64,000 nt of DNA from Paraburkholderia sartisoli (GTDB taxonomy: Bacteria > Pseudomonadota > Gammaproteobacteria > Burkholderiales > Burkholderiaceae). A program made the translations under genes and the position numbers. Numbering within the stretch: the first letter of the stretch is position 1; each line of letters starts with the position of its first letter. This document shows, piece after piece, positions 1 through 9,140 of the stretch. The notes beneath the pieces were generated by a model. That model worked only from the letters and a program-made list of their open reading frames with translations. It did not search any database and was not told where the DNA came from. The stretch spans positions 1-64,000 of the forward strand of contig NZ_FNRQ01000005.1 in NCBI RefSeq assembly GCF_900107685.1. The letters are read 5' to 3'.

Positions 1-15
1 AGCGCCTTTCTTTTG

Positions 16-48
16 CCTACTTTTCTTTGGAAGACAAAGAAAAGTAGG
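16..48. repeat. Perfect 14-bp inverted repeat (REP-like hairpin)
   Basis: CCTACTTTTCTTTG (16-29) is followed five bases later by its exact reverse complement (35-48). It sits directly before the tandem CCGCCCCGC repeats. Such A/T-rich hairpins joined to CCGCCCCGC blocks look like dispersed intergenic repeats of Burkholderiaceae. That family assignment is from memory and not tested here. The hairpin could also act as a terminator for a gene left of the window. Confidence 0.7.
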
Positions 49-50
49 TG

Positions 51-255
51 CCGCCCCGCACAGGGGCGACGCTAATAGACCGACATGAATTCAAGGAAAG
101 GCCAAAGAAACACCCGGCCAGAAAACGAAAAACCCGGAATACCGCCCCGCACAGGGGCAACGCCAATAGACCGACATGAATGCAAGGAAAGGCCAAAAAG
201 CCAGAACAACAAAAAAGCATGCCGCCCCGCCAAAGGGGCAAAAAGCAAACCCCCA
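51..255. repeat. Tandem degenerate repeats, CCGCCCCGC-headed units
   Basis: Two long units start at 51 and 142 and a truncated third starts at 222. Each begins CCGCCCCGC and then has a CAGGGGC-like partner that can pair with the GCCCC. The first two share AATAGACCGACATGAAT and CAAGGAAAGGCCAAA. Unit lengths are 91 and 80 bases. The open frames here are low-complexity shadows. With 256-406 this makes a roughly 400-base gene-free start to the window, apart from the ribosome-binding site of the next gene. Confidence 0.7.
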
Positions 256-406
256 ATACCCCTTACCTTCAATTTGTGATCTACTTTTCGCTGCAAGCAT
301 AAAAACCAGCCCCAACCCGCACGAACCTCACAGCAGGCAGTCGGAACAGGTAGTGGAGTGGAAATGTGAGCTTCGTACCGGTCTCTATCCCCCAAGGAGA
401 CAGTCA

Positions 407-928
407 ATGGCAATCAGCATCAGCCTGACGGTAAACGACACCCCGGTAACCGCCGAAGTCGAACCCCACAGCCTGCTTGTCCAGTTTCTGCGCGACCAGC
501 TTCGCCTCACCGGTACACACATCGGCTGCGATACCGCCCAGTGCGGCGCCTGCACGGTCCACCTCAACGGCCGCGCCATCAAATCCTGCAACATGCTCGC
601 AGTCCAGGCGGAAGGCGCCACCATCACCACCATCGAAGGCCTCGCCGCGAACGGCACACTCCATCCCATGCAGGAAGCCTTCCGCAACTGCCACGGCCTC
701 CAGTGCGGCTTCTGCACGCCCGGCATGGTGATGAGCGCGACCGCGCTCGTCCACACCCATCCCGACGCCAGCGAAGCCGACGTGCGCCGTCAGCTCGACG
801 GTAACCTGTGCCGCTGTACGGGCTATCACAACATCGTCAAGGCCGTCCTCGAAGGCGCCGCCGGCATGAAATCCGCCAGCAGCAACGCCAGCGCAGGTGC
901 AGCCGCATCCGCCAAAGCCACCGCCTGA
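407..928 (+). CDS. coxS: Molybdenum hydroxylase small subunit, 2x[2Fe-2S] (CoxS-type)
   Basis: Iron-sulfur subunit of a xanthine-dehydrogenase/CO-dehydrogenase-family enzyme. It passes electrons from the molybdenum centre to FAD. The 173-residue protein has the plant-ferredoxin cluster ligands C41, C46, C49 and C61, and the second-cluster ligands C100, C103, C135 and C137 (LCRCTGY), all in the family's order. The ATG at 407 was chosen because AAGGAGA lies eight bases upstream. The longer frame upstream runs into intergenic repeats. The C-terminus is a low-complexity Ala/Ser tail. It is the first gene of the cluster, ten bases before the large subunit. Confidence 0.93.
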   Translation: MAISISLTVNDTPVTAEVEPHSLLVQFLRDQLRLTGTHIGCDTAQCGACTVHLNGRAIKSCNMLAVQAEGATITTIEGLAANGTLHPMQEAFRNCHGLQCGFCTPGMVMSATALVHTHPDASEADVRRQLDGNLCRCTGYHNIVKAVLEGAAGMKSASSNASAGAAASAKATA

Positions 929-938
929 GGAGCCGACG

Positions 939-3326
939 ATGAACGCACCCGATACCCATCGCATGATCGGCGCCTCCGTCAAACGCAAGGAGGACTATCG
1001 TTTCCTGACCGGCAACGGCCAGTACACCGATGACATCGTCCTCCCGCAGCAGACGTACGCGATCTTCCTGCGCTCGCCATACGCGCACGCACGCATCAAA
1101 AGCATCGACACGGCCGCGGCGAAGGCATCGCCCGGCGTCGTCGCGATCTTTACCGGCGCCGACATGGCCGCCGAAAACGTCGGCGGCCTGCCGTGCGGCT
1201 GGCTCATCCACAGCGTCGACGGCAAGCCGATGAACGAGCCACCGCATCCGGTCATCGCGCACACAAAAGCCCGTCACGTGGGCGACCAGGTCGCGCTCGT
1301 GATCGCCGAATCGATCAAGGCCGCAAAAGATGCCGCCGAACTCATCGAGGTCGACTACGACGTGCTGTCCGCCGCCGTCGATACCGCGCACGCGGCCGAT
1401 CCCGGCCAGCCGGCGGTTCACGACGAAGTGCCGGACAACACCTGCTACACGTGGGGCCACGGCGACAAGGCCGCCACCGACGCCGCCTTCGCGAGAGCCG
1501 CCCACGTCACGACGCTCGACATCGTCAACCAGCGCCTGATCCCGAACGCGATCGAGCCGCGCGCGGTCAACGCAAGCTGGTCGCCGCAGGACGACAGCTA
1601 CACGGTCTACGTCGCGAACCAGAATCCGCACGTCGAGCGCCTGCTGATGGCCGCGTTCGTGCTCGGCCTGCCGGAGTCGAAACTGCGCGTGATCGCGCCC
1701 GACGTCGGCGGTGGCTTCGGCTCGAAAATCTTCCTCTACGCCGAAGACGTCGCGCTCACGTGGGCGTCGAAGAAAATCCGCCGCCCCGTCAAATGGACGG
1801 CCGAGCGCTCGGAGTCGTTCCTCTCCGACGCCCACGGCCGCGATCATGTGACGAAGGCCGAACTCGCGATGGACGCCGACGGCAAATTCCTCGCGATGCG
1901 CATCCACACGATCGCGAACATGGGCGCCTATCTGTCGACGTTCGCCTCCAGCGTGCCGACGATCCTCTACGCGACGCTCCTCGCCGGCCAGTACGCGACG
2001 CCCGCGATCTACGCCGAAGTCAAGGCGGTCTTCACGAACACGGTGCCGGTCGACGCCTACCGCGGCGCAGGACGCCCGGAAGCGACGTACGTCGTCGAAC
2101 GGCTCGTCGAAACCGCGGCGCGCGAGATGAAGCTCGATCCGGCCGAAATCCGCCGGCGCAACTTCATCCGCGCGTTTCCGTATGCGACGCCGGTCGGCCT
2201 CACCTACGACACCGGCGACTACGAAACCATCCTCGCCCGCTCGCTCGAACTCGCGGACGTGAAAGGCTTCGCCGCGCGCAGACAGGAATCGGAGAAGAAC
2301 GGCAAGCGGCGTGGCCTCGGCTACTCGTGCTACATCGAGGCGTGCGGCCTCGCGCCGTCGAACATCGCGGGCGCGCTCGGCGCGCGGGCGGGTCTCTTCG
2401 AAGTCGGCCAGATCCGCGTGCATCCGACGGGCTCCGTCACGGTCTTCACCGGCTCGCACAGCCACGGTCAGGGTCACGAAACGACGTTTGCGCAGGTGGT
2501 CGCGGACCGCCTCGGCATCCCGCTCGAAAACGTCGAGATCGTTCACGGCGACACGGGGCGCATTCCGTTCGGCATGGGCACGTACGGTTCGCGCTCGATC
2601 GCGGTCGGCGGCTCGGCGATCATGAAGGCGCTCGACAAGATCGAAACGAAAGCGAAAAAGATCGCCGCGCATCTGCTCGAAGCCGCCGCCGAGGACATCG
2701 AGTTCAAGGACGGCGTGTTCCGCGTCGCGGGCACCGACCGCACGAAGGCGTTCGCCGATATCTCACTCGCCGCGTACGTGCCGCACAACTATCCGCTCGA
2801 CCAGCTCGAACCGGGACTCGACGAAAGCGCATTCTATGATCCGACGAATTTCACGTATCCGTCGGGCGCGTACATCTGCGAAGTCGAAGTCGATCCCGAC
2901 ACGGGCGAGTGCCACATCCAGCAGTTCACCGCCGTGGACGACTTCGGCAACGTGATCAATCCGATGATCGTCGAAGGCCAGGTACACGGCGGGATCGGGC
3001 AGGGCATCGGCCAGGCGATGCTCGAGCGCTGCGTGTACGACAACGAGAGCGGCCAGCTGCTCTCCGGCTCGTACATGGATTACGCGATGCCGCGCGCGTC
3101 GGATCTGCCGAACTTCACCGTCGAGACGTCGAAGGGCACGCCCTGCACGCACAACCCGCTCGGCGTGAAGGGCTGCGGCGAGGCGGGCGCGATCGGCTCG
3201 CCACCGGCGGTGATCAACGCGATCCTCGATGCGCTCGCGCCGCTCGGCGTGACGGACCTGCAAATGCCGGCGACGCCGCATCGCGTGTGGTCCGCGATCC
3301 GCGCCGCTCAAAACCCGACGACCTGA
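939..3326 (+). CDS. coxL: Molybdenum hydroxylase large subunit, form II CoxL-like
   Basis: Catalytic molybdopterin-cytosine-dinucleotide-binding subunit, 795 residues, of usual length for the family. The N-terminal a/b-hammerhead domain starts with [15 protein letters not shown]. The active-site loop reads AYRGAGR (373-379). Established CO dehydrogenases (form I) carry AYxCSFR there with a catalytic cysteine, whereas AYRGAGR marks form II. The conserved active-site glutamate is E748 in the GEAG motif. The true substrate is therefore unknown: it may be an aldehyde, an N-heterocycle or another compound. The gene follows coxS by ten bases and precedes the FAD subunit by fifteen. Confidence 0.9.
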   Translation: MNAPDTHRMIGASVKRKEDYRFLTGNGQYTDDIVLPQQTYAIFLRSPYAHARIKSIDTAAAKASPGVVAIFTGADMAAENVGGLPCGWLIHSVDGKPMNEPPHPVIAHTKARHVGDQVALVIAESIKAAKDAAELIEVDYDVLSAAVDTAHAADPGQPAVHDEVPDNTCYTWGHGDKAATDAAFARAAHVTTLDIVNQRLIPNAIEPRAVNASWSPQDDSYTVYVANQNPHVERLLMAAFVLGLPESKLRVIAPDVGGGFGSKIFLYAEDVALTWASKKIRRPVKWTAERSESFLSDAHGRDHVTKAELAMDADGKFLAMRIHTIANMGAYLSTFASSVPTILYATLLAGQYATPAIYAEVKAVFTNTVPVDAYRGAGRPEATYVVERLVETAAREMKLDPAEIRRRNFIRAFPYATPVGLTYDTGDYETILARSLELADVKGFAARRQESEKNGKRRGLGYSCYIEACGLAPSNIAGALGARAGLFEVGQIRVHPTGSVTVFTGSHSHGQGHETTFAQVVADRLGIPLENVEIVHGDTGRIPFGMGTYGSRSIAVGGSAIMKALDKIETKAKKIAAHLLEAAAEDIEFKDGVFRVAGTDRTKAFADISLAAYVPHNYPLDQLEPGLDESAFYDPTNFTYPSGAYICEVEVDPDTGECHIQQFTAVDDFGNVINPMIVEGQVHGGIGQGIGQAMLERCVYDNESGQLLSGSYMDYAMPRASDLPNFTVETSKGTPCTHNPLGVKGCGEAGAIGSPPAVINAILDALAPLGVTDLQMPATPHRVWSAIRAAQNPTT

Positions 3327-3341
3327 ACAGAGGAAGCCGAC

Positions 3342-4145
3342 ATGTATGCATTCGACTATCAACGTGCTTCCGACGCGAAAGCCGCCGTCGCGGCCCTGAA
3401 CGCGGACAGCGACGCGAAATACCTCGCGGGCGGACAAAGCCTCCTGCCGACGATGCGCCTGCGCCTCGCGCAGCCGTCGCAACTGATCGACGTCACGCGC
3501 ATCGCCGCGCTGAAGGAGATCAAGGTCGACGCGAAAACGGTGACGATCGGTGCCGCCGTCTGTCACGCGGACGTCGCGGGCAACGCCGACATCCAGCGCG
3601 TGCTGCCGGGCCTCGCCGGGCTCGCCGCGAATATCGGCGACCGCCAGGTGCGCGCACTCGGCACGATCGGCGGCTCGCTCGCGAACAACGATCCGGCGGC
3701 CTGCTATCCAGCCGCGGTGCTCGGCCTGAACGCGACCGTCGTCACCGACAGGCGGCGCATCACCGCCGACGATTTCTTCGTCGGCATGTACGAGACCGCG
3801 CTGGAACCGGACGAACTGATCACAGCCGTCGAGTTCCCGGTGCCCGAGCGCAGCGCCTACGAGAAGTTTCACAACCCGGCTTCGCACTTTGCGCTGGTGG
3901 GCGTGTTCGTCGCGAAAGGTGCGGACGGCGTGCGCGTGGCGGTAACGGGCGCGGCTTCGTCGGTGTTTCGCGCGACGGCGCTGGAGCAGGCGCTCAGCGC
4001 GAATTTCACGCAGGCAGCGGCGCGCGCGGTCACGATCGACGCCAGCACCCTCAACACCGACATGCACGCGAGCGCCGACTATCGCGGGCATCTGATCCCG
4101 GTGCTGGCGGCGCGGGCGGTTGGCGGCATCAGCAGCGGCGGCTGA
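3342..4145 (+). CDS. coxM: Molybdenum hydroxylase FAD-binding medium subunit (CoxM-type)
   Basis: Flavoprotein subunit of the same enzyme, 267 residues. It takes electrons from the [2Fe-2S] subunit and passes them to an acceptor. The two FAD pyrophosphate-binding motifs are visible: AGGQS at 29-33 and TIGGS at 108-112 followed by LANNDPAA. GAGGAAG precedes the ATG at a proper spacing. The S-L-M order differs from the M-S-L order of the classical Oligotropha CO dehydrogenase operon. About 120 bases without a gene follow before the AAA+ ATPase gene. Confidence 0.92.
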   Translation: MYAFDYQRASDAKAAVAALNADSDAKYLAGGQSLLPTMRLRLAQPSQLIDVTRIAALKEIKVDAKTVTIGAAVCHADVAGNADIQRVLPGLAGLAANIGDRQVRALGTIGGSLANNDPAACYPAAVLGLNATVVTDRRRITADDFFVGMYETALEPDELITAVEFPVPERSAYEKFHNPASHFALVGVFVAKGADGVRVAVTGAASSVFRATALEQALSANFTQAAARAVTIDASTLNTDMHASADYRGHLIPVLAARAVGGISSGG

Positions 4146-4266
4146 CGCGCCACCGGCGGCAAGCGGCCATCGACAGCAGGCGGCGCGGGTCCATAGTTAT
4201 CCTGGACCGGCGCCGCGCAACACCGTCCGCCGCCACCCGCCACCTGTATCGCCGTTCCGCCGTGCC

Positions 4267-5175
4267 ATGAGTTCACCGATGACAACCACGCAGCCCGATT
4301 CCATCGACGCCACCCTGGAAAAGCTCACCGCTCAGGGTTACTACGCGAGCCGCGAACTCGCGACGGCGCTCTATCTTGCGCTGCGCATGGAGCGACCGCT
4401 TTTCGTCGAAGGCGAGCCGGGCGTCGGCAAGACCGAACTCGCGAAGGCCGCCGCCGGCATGCTCGGCACGACGATGCTGCGTCTGCAATGCTACGAAGGG
4501 CTCGACACCGCGAGCGCGCTGTACGAATGGGACTACCCGCGCCAGATCATGGCGCTGCGTCTCGCGGAAGCCGCCGGCGAGCGGCCCGGCAACGACACGC
4601 TCTATCGCAGCGAATTTCTGCTCAAGCGCCCGCTCCTGCAGGCGCTGATGCCCGACGAACATCACCCGGGCGCGCGCCGCGTGCTGCTCATCGACGAGAT
4701 CGACCGTGCCGACGAACCGTTCGAAGCGTTTCTGCTCGAACTGCTCTCCGATTTCCAGGTGTCGATTCCCGAATACGGCACCGTGCGCGCGGTGCAACCG
4801 CCGCTCGTCGTGATGACATCGAACCGCACGCGCGAAGTACACGACGCGTTGAAGCGCCGCTGCCTGTACCAGTGGATCGGCTATCCCGACCGGGACCGCG
4901 AACTGGCAATCGTCGCCGCGCGCGCGCCGGAAACGTCGGCGGAACTGCAACGGCGCGCGGTGGATTTCGTACACCGGCTGCGCGGCATGGACCTGTTCAA
5001 GGCGCCCGGCATCGCCGAAACGATCGACTGGTGCCGCGCCCTGTCCGCGCTCTGCGTGACAGAGCTGGATCCGCAATCCGTGCAGAACACGCTCGGCGTG
5101 CTGCTCAAGTACCAGGACGACCTCGCGCGCATCGACGCGCAGCAGATCGCGCAATGTCTCGCGGTGCCGGAGTAA
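4267..5175 (+). CDS. coxD: MoxR-type AAA+ ATPase (CoxD-like)
   Basis: AAA+ ATPase that, by analogy with CoxD of Oligotropha, helps assemble the metal site of the cognate molybdenum hydroxylase, working with the VWA protein encoded next. The 302-residue protein has Walker A GEPGVGKT (49-56), Walker B LLIDEID (about 140-146) and a sensor region TSNRTREV. The ATG at 4267 is preferred to the longer upstream frame, whose N-terminus is low-complexity. A second in-frame ATG lies at 4279. The stop is five bases before the start of the next gene, which suggests translational coupling. Confidence 0.88.
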   Translation: MSSPMTTTQPDSIDATLEKLTAQGYYASRELATALYLALRMERPLFVEGEPGVGKTELAKAAAGMLGTTMLRLQCYEGLDTASALYEWDYPRQIMALRLAEAAGERPGNDTLYRSEFLLKRPLLQALMPDEHHPGARRVLLIDEIDRADEPFEAFLLELLSDFQVSIPEYGTVRAVQPPLVVMTSNRTREVHDALKRRCLYQWIGYPDRDRELAIVAARAPETSAELQRRAVDFVHRLRGMDLFKAPGIAETIDWCRALSALCVTELDPQSVQNTLGVLLKYQDDLARIDAQQIAQCLAVPE

Positions 5176-5180
5176 CGGCG

Positions 5181-6533
5181 ATGCCCAGCCCGCGCCCGCC
5201 CGATACACGCGATGCCACCGGCCGGTCCGCATACGGGCGGGCCGCCGCCGCGCTCAGCCCGCCCGCCGAGGGCGCGCCGGGCACTCCCACGCTTGCGCGC
5301 AACGTCGTGCATTTCGTGCGCGTGCTGCGCGGCGCGGGTCTGCCGATGTCGCCCGCCCAGGCCGTCGACGCGCTCGCGGCCCTCCACTGGATCGACCTCG
5401 AACGCCGCGACGACGTACGCGCGGCGCTCGCGGCGCTGCTGGTTTCCGCCCCCGACGAGCGCGATCTCTTCAACGCGGCCTTCGACCTCTTCTGGCGCGA
5501 CCCGGACTGGGAAGGCAAGCTGCGCGCGCTGCTGCTGCCGAAAGTGCGCGGCGGCCTGCCGCCGCCGCGCCGCAACAACCGCCTCGCGGATGCGCTCGCG
5601 GTGCGGCCACCGCCGTCGAAGCCCGGCCACCGCCCACAGGAAACCGGACAGCACGAACTGCACGCGCATGTCACCTTCAGCGCCGAGGAACGCCTGCGTC
5701 ACCGCGACTTCGACACGCTCACCGCCGACGAATGGCGCACGCTGCGCCATCTGATACGCGGCCAGCGCCTGCCGCTCGCGACGGAACCGACGCGTCGGCT
5801 CAAGGCTTCGTCGCGCGGCACGCATGCGGACCTGCGCGCGAGCGCGCGCCACGCGGTGCGCGCGGGCGGCGACTGGACCGTGTGGAAATACCGCGCGGTC
5901 GTGGAACGCAAGCCGCCGCTCGTGCTGCTGCTCGACATCTCCGGCTCGATGAGCAGCTATTCGCGCGCCGTGCTGTACTTCTGCCATGCGCTGCTGCAGT
6001 CGCGCGAACGGCTGCAGGTGTTCCTGTTCGGCACGCGCCTCACGAACGCGACGCGCGCGCTGCGCGAACGCGATCCGGATGTCGCGATCGCGACGATCGC
6101 GGAGCAAGTGGAGGACTGGTCCGGCGGCACTCGCATCGGCGCGGCGCTCGCCGAATTCAACCGACGCTGGGCACGCCGCGTGCTGACCGGCAGGGCCACC
6201 GTGCTGCTCGTGACCGACGGCCTCGATCACGAAGCAATCGACGTGCTCGAAACCGAAATGGCAAGGCTGCACCGCTTCGCGCATCGCATCGTCTGGCTGA
6301 ACCCGCTGCTGCGCTACAGCGCGTTCGCGCCGAAGGCGCGCGGCGTGCAGGCCATGCTGCCGCATGTGGACGCGCACCGGCCGGTTCATAATCTGGAGAG
6401 TCTCGCCGCGTTTGGCCGCGACTTCGCGCAGCTCACGCGCGCGCCACGTGCCACCGGGGCAGCCACGATAACCGCAACCGTCTTGCATGGGGCTGGAGTA
6501 CGTGCTTTGCATGGGACCGGAGTAACGCGCTAA
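5181..6533 (+). CDS. coxE: VWA-domain protein (CoxE-like)
   Basis: Von Willebrand factor A protein of 450 residues, the usual partner of CoxD-type ATPases in maturation of molybdenum hydroxylases. The metal-ion-dependent adhesion site DISGS is at 252-256, and a second conserved stretch LLVTDGLDHE lies further on. The N-terminal half is a CoxE/DUF58-like helical region after a Pro/Ala-rich start. The start at 5181 follows the coxD stop by five bases. The last 16 or so residues (LHGAGVRALHGTGVTR) and the TAA stop are encoded by a repeated DNA element, so this gene's end appears to have been remade by repeat insertion. Confidence 0.85.
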   Translation: MPSPRPPDTRDATGRSAYGRAAAALSPPAEGAPGTPTLARNVVHFVRVLRGAGLPMSPAQAVDALAALHWIDLERRDDVRAALAALLVSAPDERDLFNAAFDLFWRDPDWEGKLRALLLPKVRGGLPPPRRNNRLADALAVRPPPSKPGHRPQETGQHELHAHVTFSAEERLRHRDFDTLTADEWRTLRHLIRGQRLPLATEPTRRLKASSRGTHADLRASARHAVRAGGDWTVWKYRAVVERKPPLVLLLDISGSMSSYSRAVLYFCHALLQSRERLQVFLFGTRLTNATRALRERDPDVAIATIAEQVEDWSGGTRIGAALAEFNRRWARRVLTGRATVLLVTDGLDHEAIDVLETEMARLHRFAHRIVWLNPLLRYSAFAPKARGVQAMLPHVDAHRPVHNLESLAAFGRDFAQLTRAPRATGAATITATVLHGAGVRALHGTGVTR

Positions 6534-6606
6534 AGCGTGAACCCTGATCGACCGCAATGGCTTGCATGGGACCAGAGTAACGCGCTAAAGCGCGAACTCT
6601 GGTCGA
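6483..6606. repeat. Repeat copies with nested hairpin between coxE and coxG
   Basis: TTGCATGGG-headed units start at 6483 (short), 6507 and 6562. The last two are about 55 bases apart and share GAGTAACGCGCTAAAGCG. In the last copy GACCAGAGT (6570-6578) pairs with ACTCTGGTC (6596-6604), and CGCGCT (6581-6586) pairs with AGCGCG (6589-6594), giving a nearly perfect stem. The copy at 6507 has the same design with mismatches. It looks like a REP-type palindromic element. It could also stabilise or attenuate the mRNA upstream of coxG. Confidence 0.75.
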
Positions 6607-6622
6607 CAGGAGGAGCATCCGC

Positions 6623-7189
6623 ATGGAACTGACCGAAACTTATACGCTGCCTGTCGCGCAGCAACGCGCGTGGGAAGCGCTGAACGACACCGCGATCCTG
6701 CGCGCGTCGATTCCCGGCTGCGACAGCATCGAGCCGGATGGCGAGAACGCCTACGCGGTGTCGATGAGCGCGTCGGTCGGACCGGTGAAGGCGCGCTTCA
6801 AGGGCCGCATGCTGCTCACCGACATCGACGCGCCAAACACCTATACGATCGTCTTCGAAGGACAGGGCGGCGCCGCTGGCTTCGGCAAGGGCAACGCCCA
6901 CGTCACCCTCGAAGCGGACGGCGAGGCGTCGACGAAACTGTCCTATACCGCCACCGCCCAGGTGGGCGGCAAGCTCGCGCAGATCGGCTCGCGGCTCGTC
7001 GATGGCGCGGCGCGCAAGATCGCGGGCGAGTTCTTCAAACGCTTCAGCGCGCAGGTAACAGGCGAGGGCGATGCCGCCGAAGCAAACCCGCCCGACGCCG
7101 GCGAGGAACCGGAATCCCCAGACGCGACCGCCGGTGAAGACGCAGGAAAAGGAAAGAAATCATGGACAGCGTGGATCTCGAAGTTCTGA
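6623..7189 (+). CDS. coxG: CoxG-like SRPBCC-fold protein
   Basis: Carbon monoxide dehydrogenase subunit G family (SRPBCC fold, DUF1857/COG3427-like), 188 residues. CoxG of Oligotropha is thought to help recruit the CO dehydrogenase to the membrane. The family signature is clear in the N-terminus (AWEALNDTAILRASIPGC) and in the AGFGKGNAHVTLE region. AGGAGGAG at 6608-6615 gives a strong ribosome-binding site. The last 30 or so residues are acidic and end in KKSWTAWISKF, with no long hydrophobic segment. Its end overlaps the start of the next gene by 28 bases in another frame. Confidence 0.88.
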   Translation: MELTETYTLPVAQQRAWEALNDTAILRASIPGCDSIEPDGENAYAVSMSASVGPVKARFKGRMLLTDIDAPNTYTIVFEGQGGAAGFGKGNAHVTLEADGEASTKLSYTATAQVGGKLAQIGSRLVDGAARKIAGEFFKRFSAQVTGEGDAAEANPPDAGEEPESPDATAGEDAGKGKKSWTAWISKF

Positions 7190-8184
7190 AATCCAGCGCC
7201 CGCTGGCTCGAACAGGGGCATCGCGCGCTGCTGGTGACGGTGGTGAAAACGTGGGGCTCGTCGCCGCGGCCCGAGGGCGCGATGCTCGTCGTGCGTGACG
7301 ACGGCCTCGTCGTGGGCTCGGTGTCGGGCGGTTGTATCGAAGACGACCTGATCGATCGCGTGCGCCGGTGCGGCATCGAGCAGACGCGGCCCGAAGCCGT
7401 CAAATACGGGATCACCGCGGAGGAAGCGCACCGCTTCGGCCTGCCGTGCGGCGGCACGATCCAGCTCGTGCTCGAACCGCTGACGCAGCAAAGCGGTATC
7501 GCTGAACTGTGCGATTCGGTGGAACGCGGCGCGCTCGTTGCGCGCACGGTCGACATGGCGACCGGCGCCGCACGCCTCACGTCGGCGCAGGCCACCGACG
7601 GCGTCGACTTCGACGGGCAGCGTCTCCTGACGATTCATGGCCCGCGCTACCGGATGCTCGTGATCGGCGCGGGGCAGCTGTCGCGCTATCTCTGTCAGAT
7701 CGCGGTCGGGCTCGACTATCAGGTCACGGTGTGCGATCCGCGCGAGGAGTACACCGACGAGTGGGACATTCCGGGCACGAAGATCGTCCGCACGATGCCG
7801 GACGACACGGTCCTCGACATGAAGCTCGACGAACGCTGCGCGGTGATCGCGCTCACGCACGATCCGAAGCTCGACGACCTCGCGCTGATGGAGGCGCTGA
7901 AAACGCCCGCGTTCTATGTCGGCGCGCTCGGCTCGCGGCGCAACAACGCGGCGCGGCGCGAGCGGCTGAAGGAGTTCGATCTGAACGAAACCGAACTCGC
8001 GCGGCTGCACGGGCCGGTTGGCATCTACATCGGCAGCCGTACGCCGCCGGAGATCGCCGTGTCGATTCTCGCCGAGATGACGGCGGCGAAGAACGGCGTC
8101 TCGCTGCCCACGCTGCTTCAGGTGGAAGGCGCGAAGGCCGCGCGGGAAGTCGCCGCGAGCGGCGACGCGACCTGCAGCGTGTGA
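7162..8184 (+). CDS. XdhC/CoxF-family molybdenum cofactor maturation protein
   Basis: Member of the XdhC/CoxI family, which binds and prepares (often sulfurates or cytidylates) the molybdopterin cofactor before insertion into molybdenum hydroxylases. It has 340 residues, with the XdhC N-terminal domain (KTWGSSPRPEGAML, then SVSGGCIEDDL) and a C-terminal Rossmann domain containing VIGAGQLSRYL. The start at 7162 lies inside coxG, preceded by GGAAAGAAA, a 28-base overlap that implies translational coupling. It is the last gene of the cluster: only 18 bases separate its stop from the convergent PepSY gene. Confidence 0.9.
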   Translation: MDSVDLEVLKSSARWLEQGHRALLVTVVKTWGSSPRPEGAMLVVRDDGLVVGSVSGGCIEDDLIDRVRRCGIEQTRPEAVKYGITAEEAHRFGLPCGGTIQLVLEPLTQQSGIAELCDSVERGALVARTVDMATGAARLTSAQATDGVDFDGQRLLTIHGPRYRMLVIGAGQLSRYLCQIAVGLDYQVTVCDPREEYTDEWDIPGTKIVRTMPDDTVLDMKLDERCAVIALTHDPKLDDLALMEALKTPAFYVGALGSRRNNAARRERLKEFDLNETELARLHGPVGIYIGSRTPPEIAVSILAEMTAAKNGVSLPTLLQVEGAKAAREVAASGDATCSV

Positions 8185-8202
8185 CCGTCGCGCGAAAGCG
8201 CC

Positions 8203-8979
8203 CTAGAACATCCCGGTGAGCACCGCGGCCGCAATCGATCCGAGCACCAGCACGACGCCGATCGTGCGCCGACGGTTCAACTCCGTCCACAACAGCACGC
8301 CCGTCAGCGAAAGCAGCAGGATGCCGCCCGCGAAGGTGTCGATAAACAGCACCCAGCCGATGCTCATCCCGACACCGCGATGCAGGTTGTTCAGCTCGCC
8401 GAGGAACGTGTTCTGCGCCCGCTTGACCGACACGTAGCCGTTGCCCACCCAGTATTCCGCCTGCACGCTCTCCTTTGTGCCCTGGATGCCGACCTGCCAG
8501 TACTCCGGCTGCACGACGCTATGGTCGCCCCACGCCACGGGATGCGCCGGCTCGCGACGCGGCCTGCCCGGCTTGCCGTCGACCTTGAGTTCGCCCTTGA
8601 GCCAGTGCGCCATGTCCATCGGCGACCTGAACCTGCTGCCTTCGGGAAGCGCGAGTTGCAACTGTTCGACCTGCGGCTCGCCCGACGACACCTTCAGCGG
8701 TCCCCCCCGATGGTTCAGCAAAAAGCCGGTCACGCCGAACAGGAGGCCAATGGCCGCGCCCCACAGGCCGACCCAGCCATGCACCTTGCGCAGCCACTTG
8801 ATGAACGTCGCGCGGCGCGAACGCTGCCGGCGCGCGGCCTGCTGCGCATCGTCCATCAGATGATGGTCCGGTTCGACAGCGTGCTGCGTGTAGCGCGTCG
8901 TGCCAGCCGGCGCGGCGGGTTGTACTTCGATCGATTCAGGCGCGTTCACATCGGCTCCAGGCGCAATGGCAATAAGCAC
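8203..8979 (-). CDS. PepSY-associated transmembrane protein
   Basis: PepSY-associated TM-helix family protein, 258 residues as drawn. Relatives are often encoded beside siderophore receptors and are proposed to act in periplasmic iron reduction or peptidase control. Visible are a first membrane helix (GLWGAAIGLLFGVTGFLL), a periplasmic region, and two closing helices (LFIDTFAGGILLLSLTGVLL and IGVVLVLGSIAAAVLTGMF). The GTG start at 8979 has no ribosome-binding site, and an ATG at 8856 just ahead of the first helix is equally possible. A Fur-like dyad lies about 160 bases upstream, which fits an iron role. Confidence 0.78.
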   Translation of the reverse strand: MLIAIAPGADVNAPESIEVQPAAPAGTTRYTQHAVEPDHHLMDDAQQAARRQRSRRATFIKWLRKVHGWVGLWGAAIGLLFGVTGFLLNHRGGPLKVSSGEPQVEQLQLALPEGSRFRSPMDMAHWLKGELKVDGKPGRPRREPAHPVAWGDHSVVQPEYWQVGIQGTKESVQAEYWVGNGYVSVKRAQNTFLGELNNLHRGVGMSIGWVLFIDTFAGGILLLSLTGVLLWTELNRRRTIGVVLVLGSIAAAVLTGMF

Positions 8980-9140
8980 ACGACCAGCGCGCGGCGCTGC
9001 CCTTGCAGGCGCGTTGCTGGCGTGAAACAGGATGGGGTACGGCAGATGGGCAAGACTGGAACAGCGGCCGCATCGGCAAAAGGCGTGGCTGGCTGGCCAT
9101 CACAGAGGAGAAATGTGACAGTGGCTGGCAGAACCTTTCA

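Noticed and set aside
837-2672. Open frame of 611 codons antisense to coxL
   Set aside because: Same compositional artefact. The coxL protein on the plus strand is full length with intact motifs.
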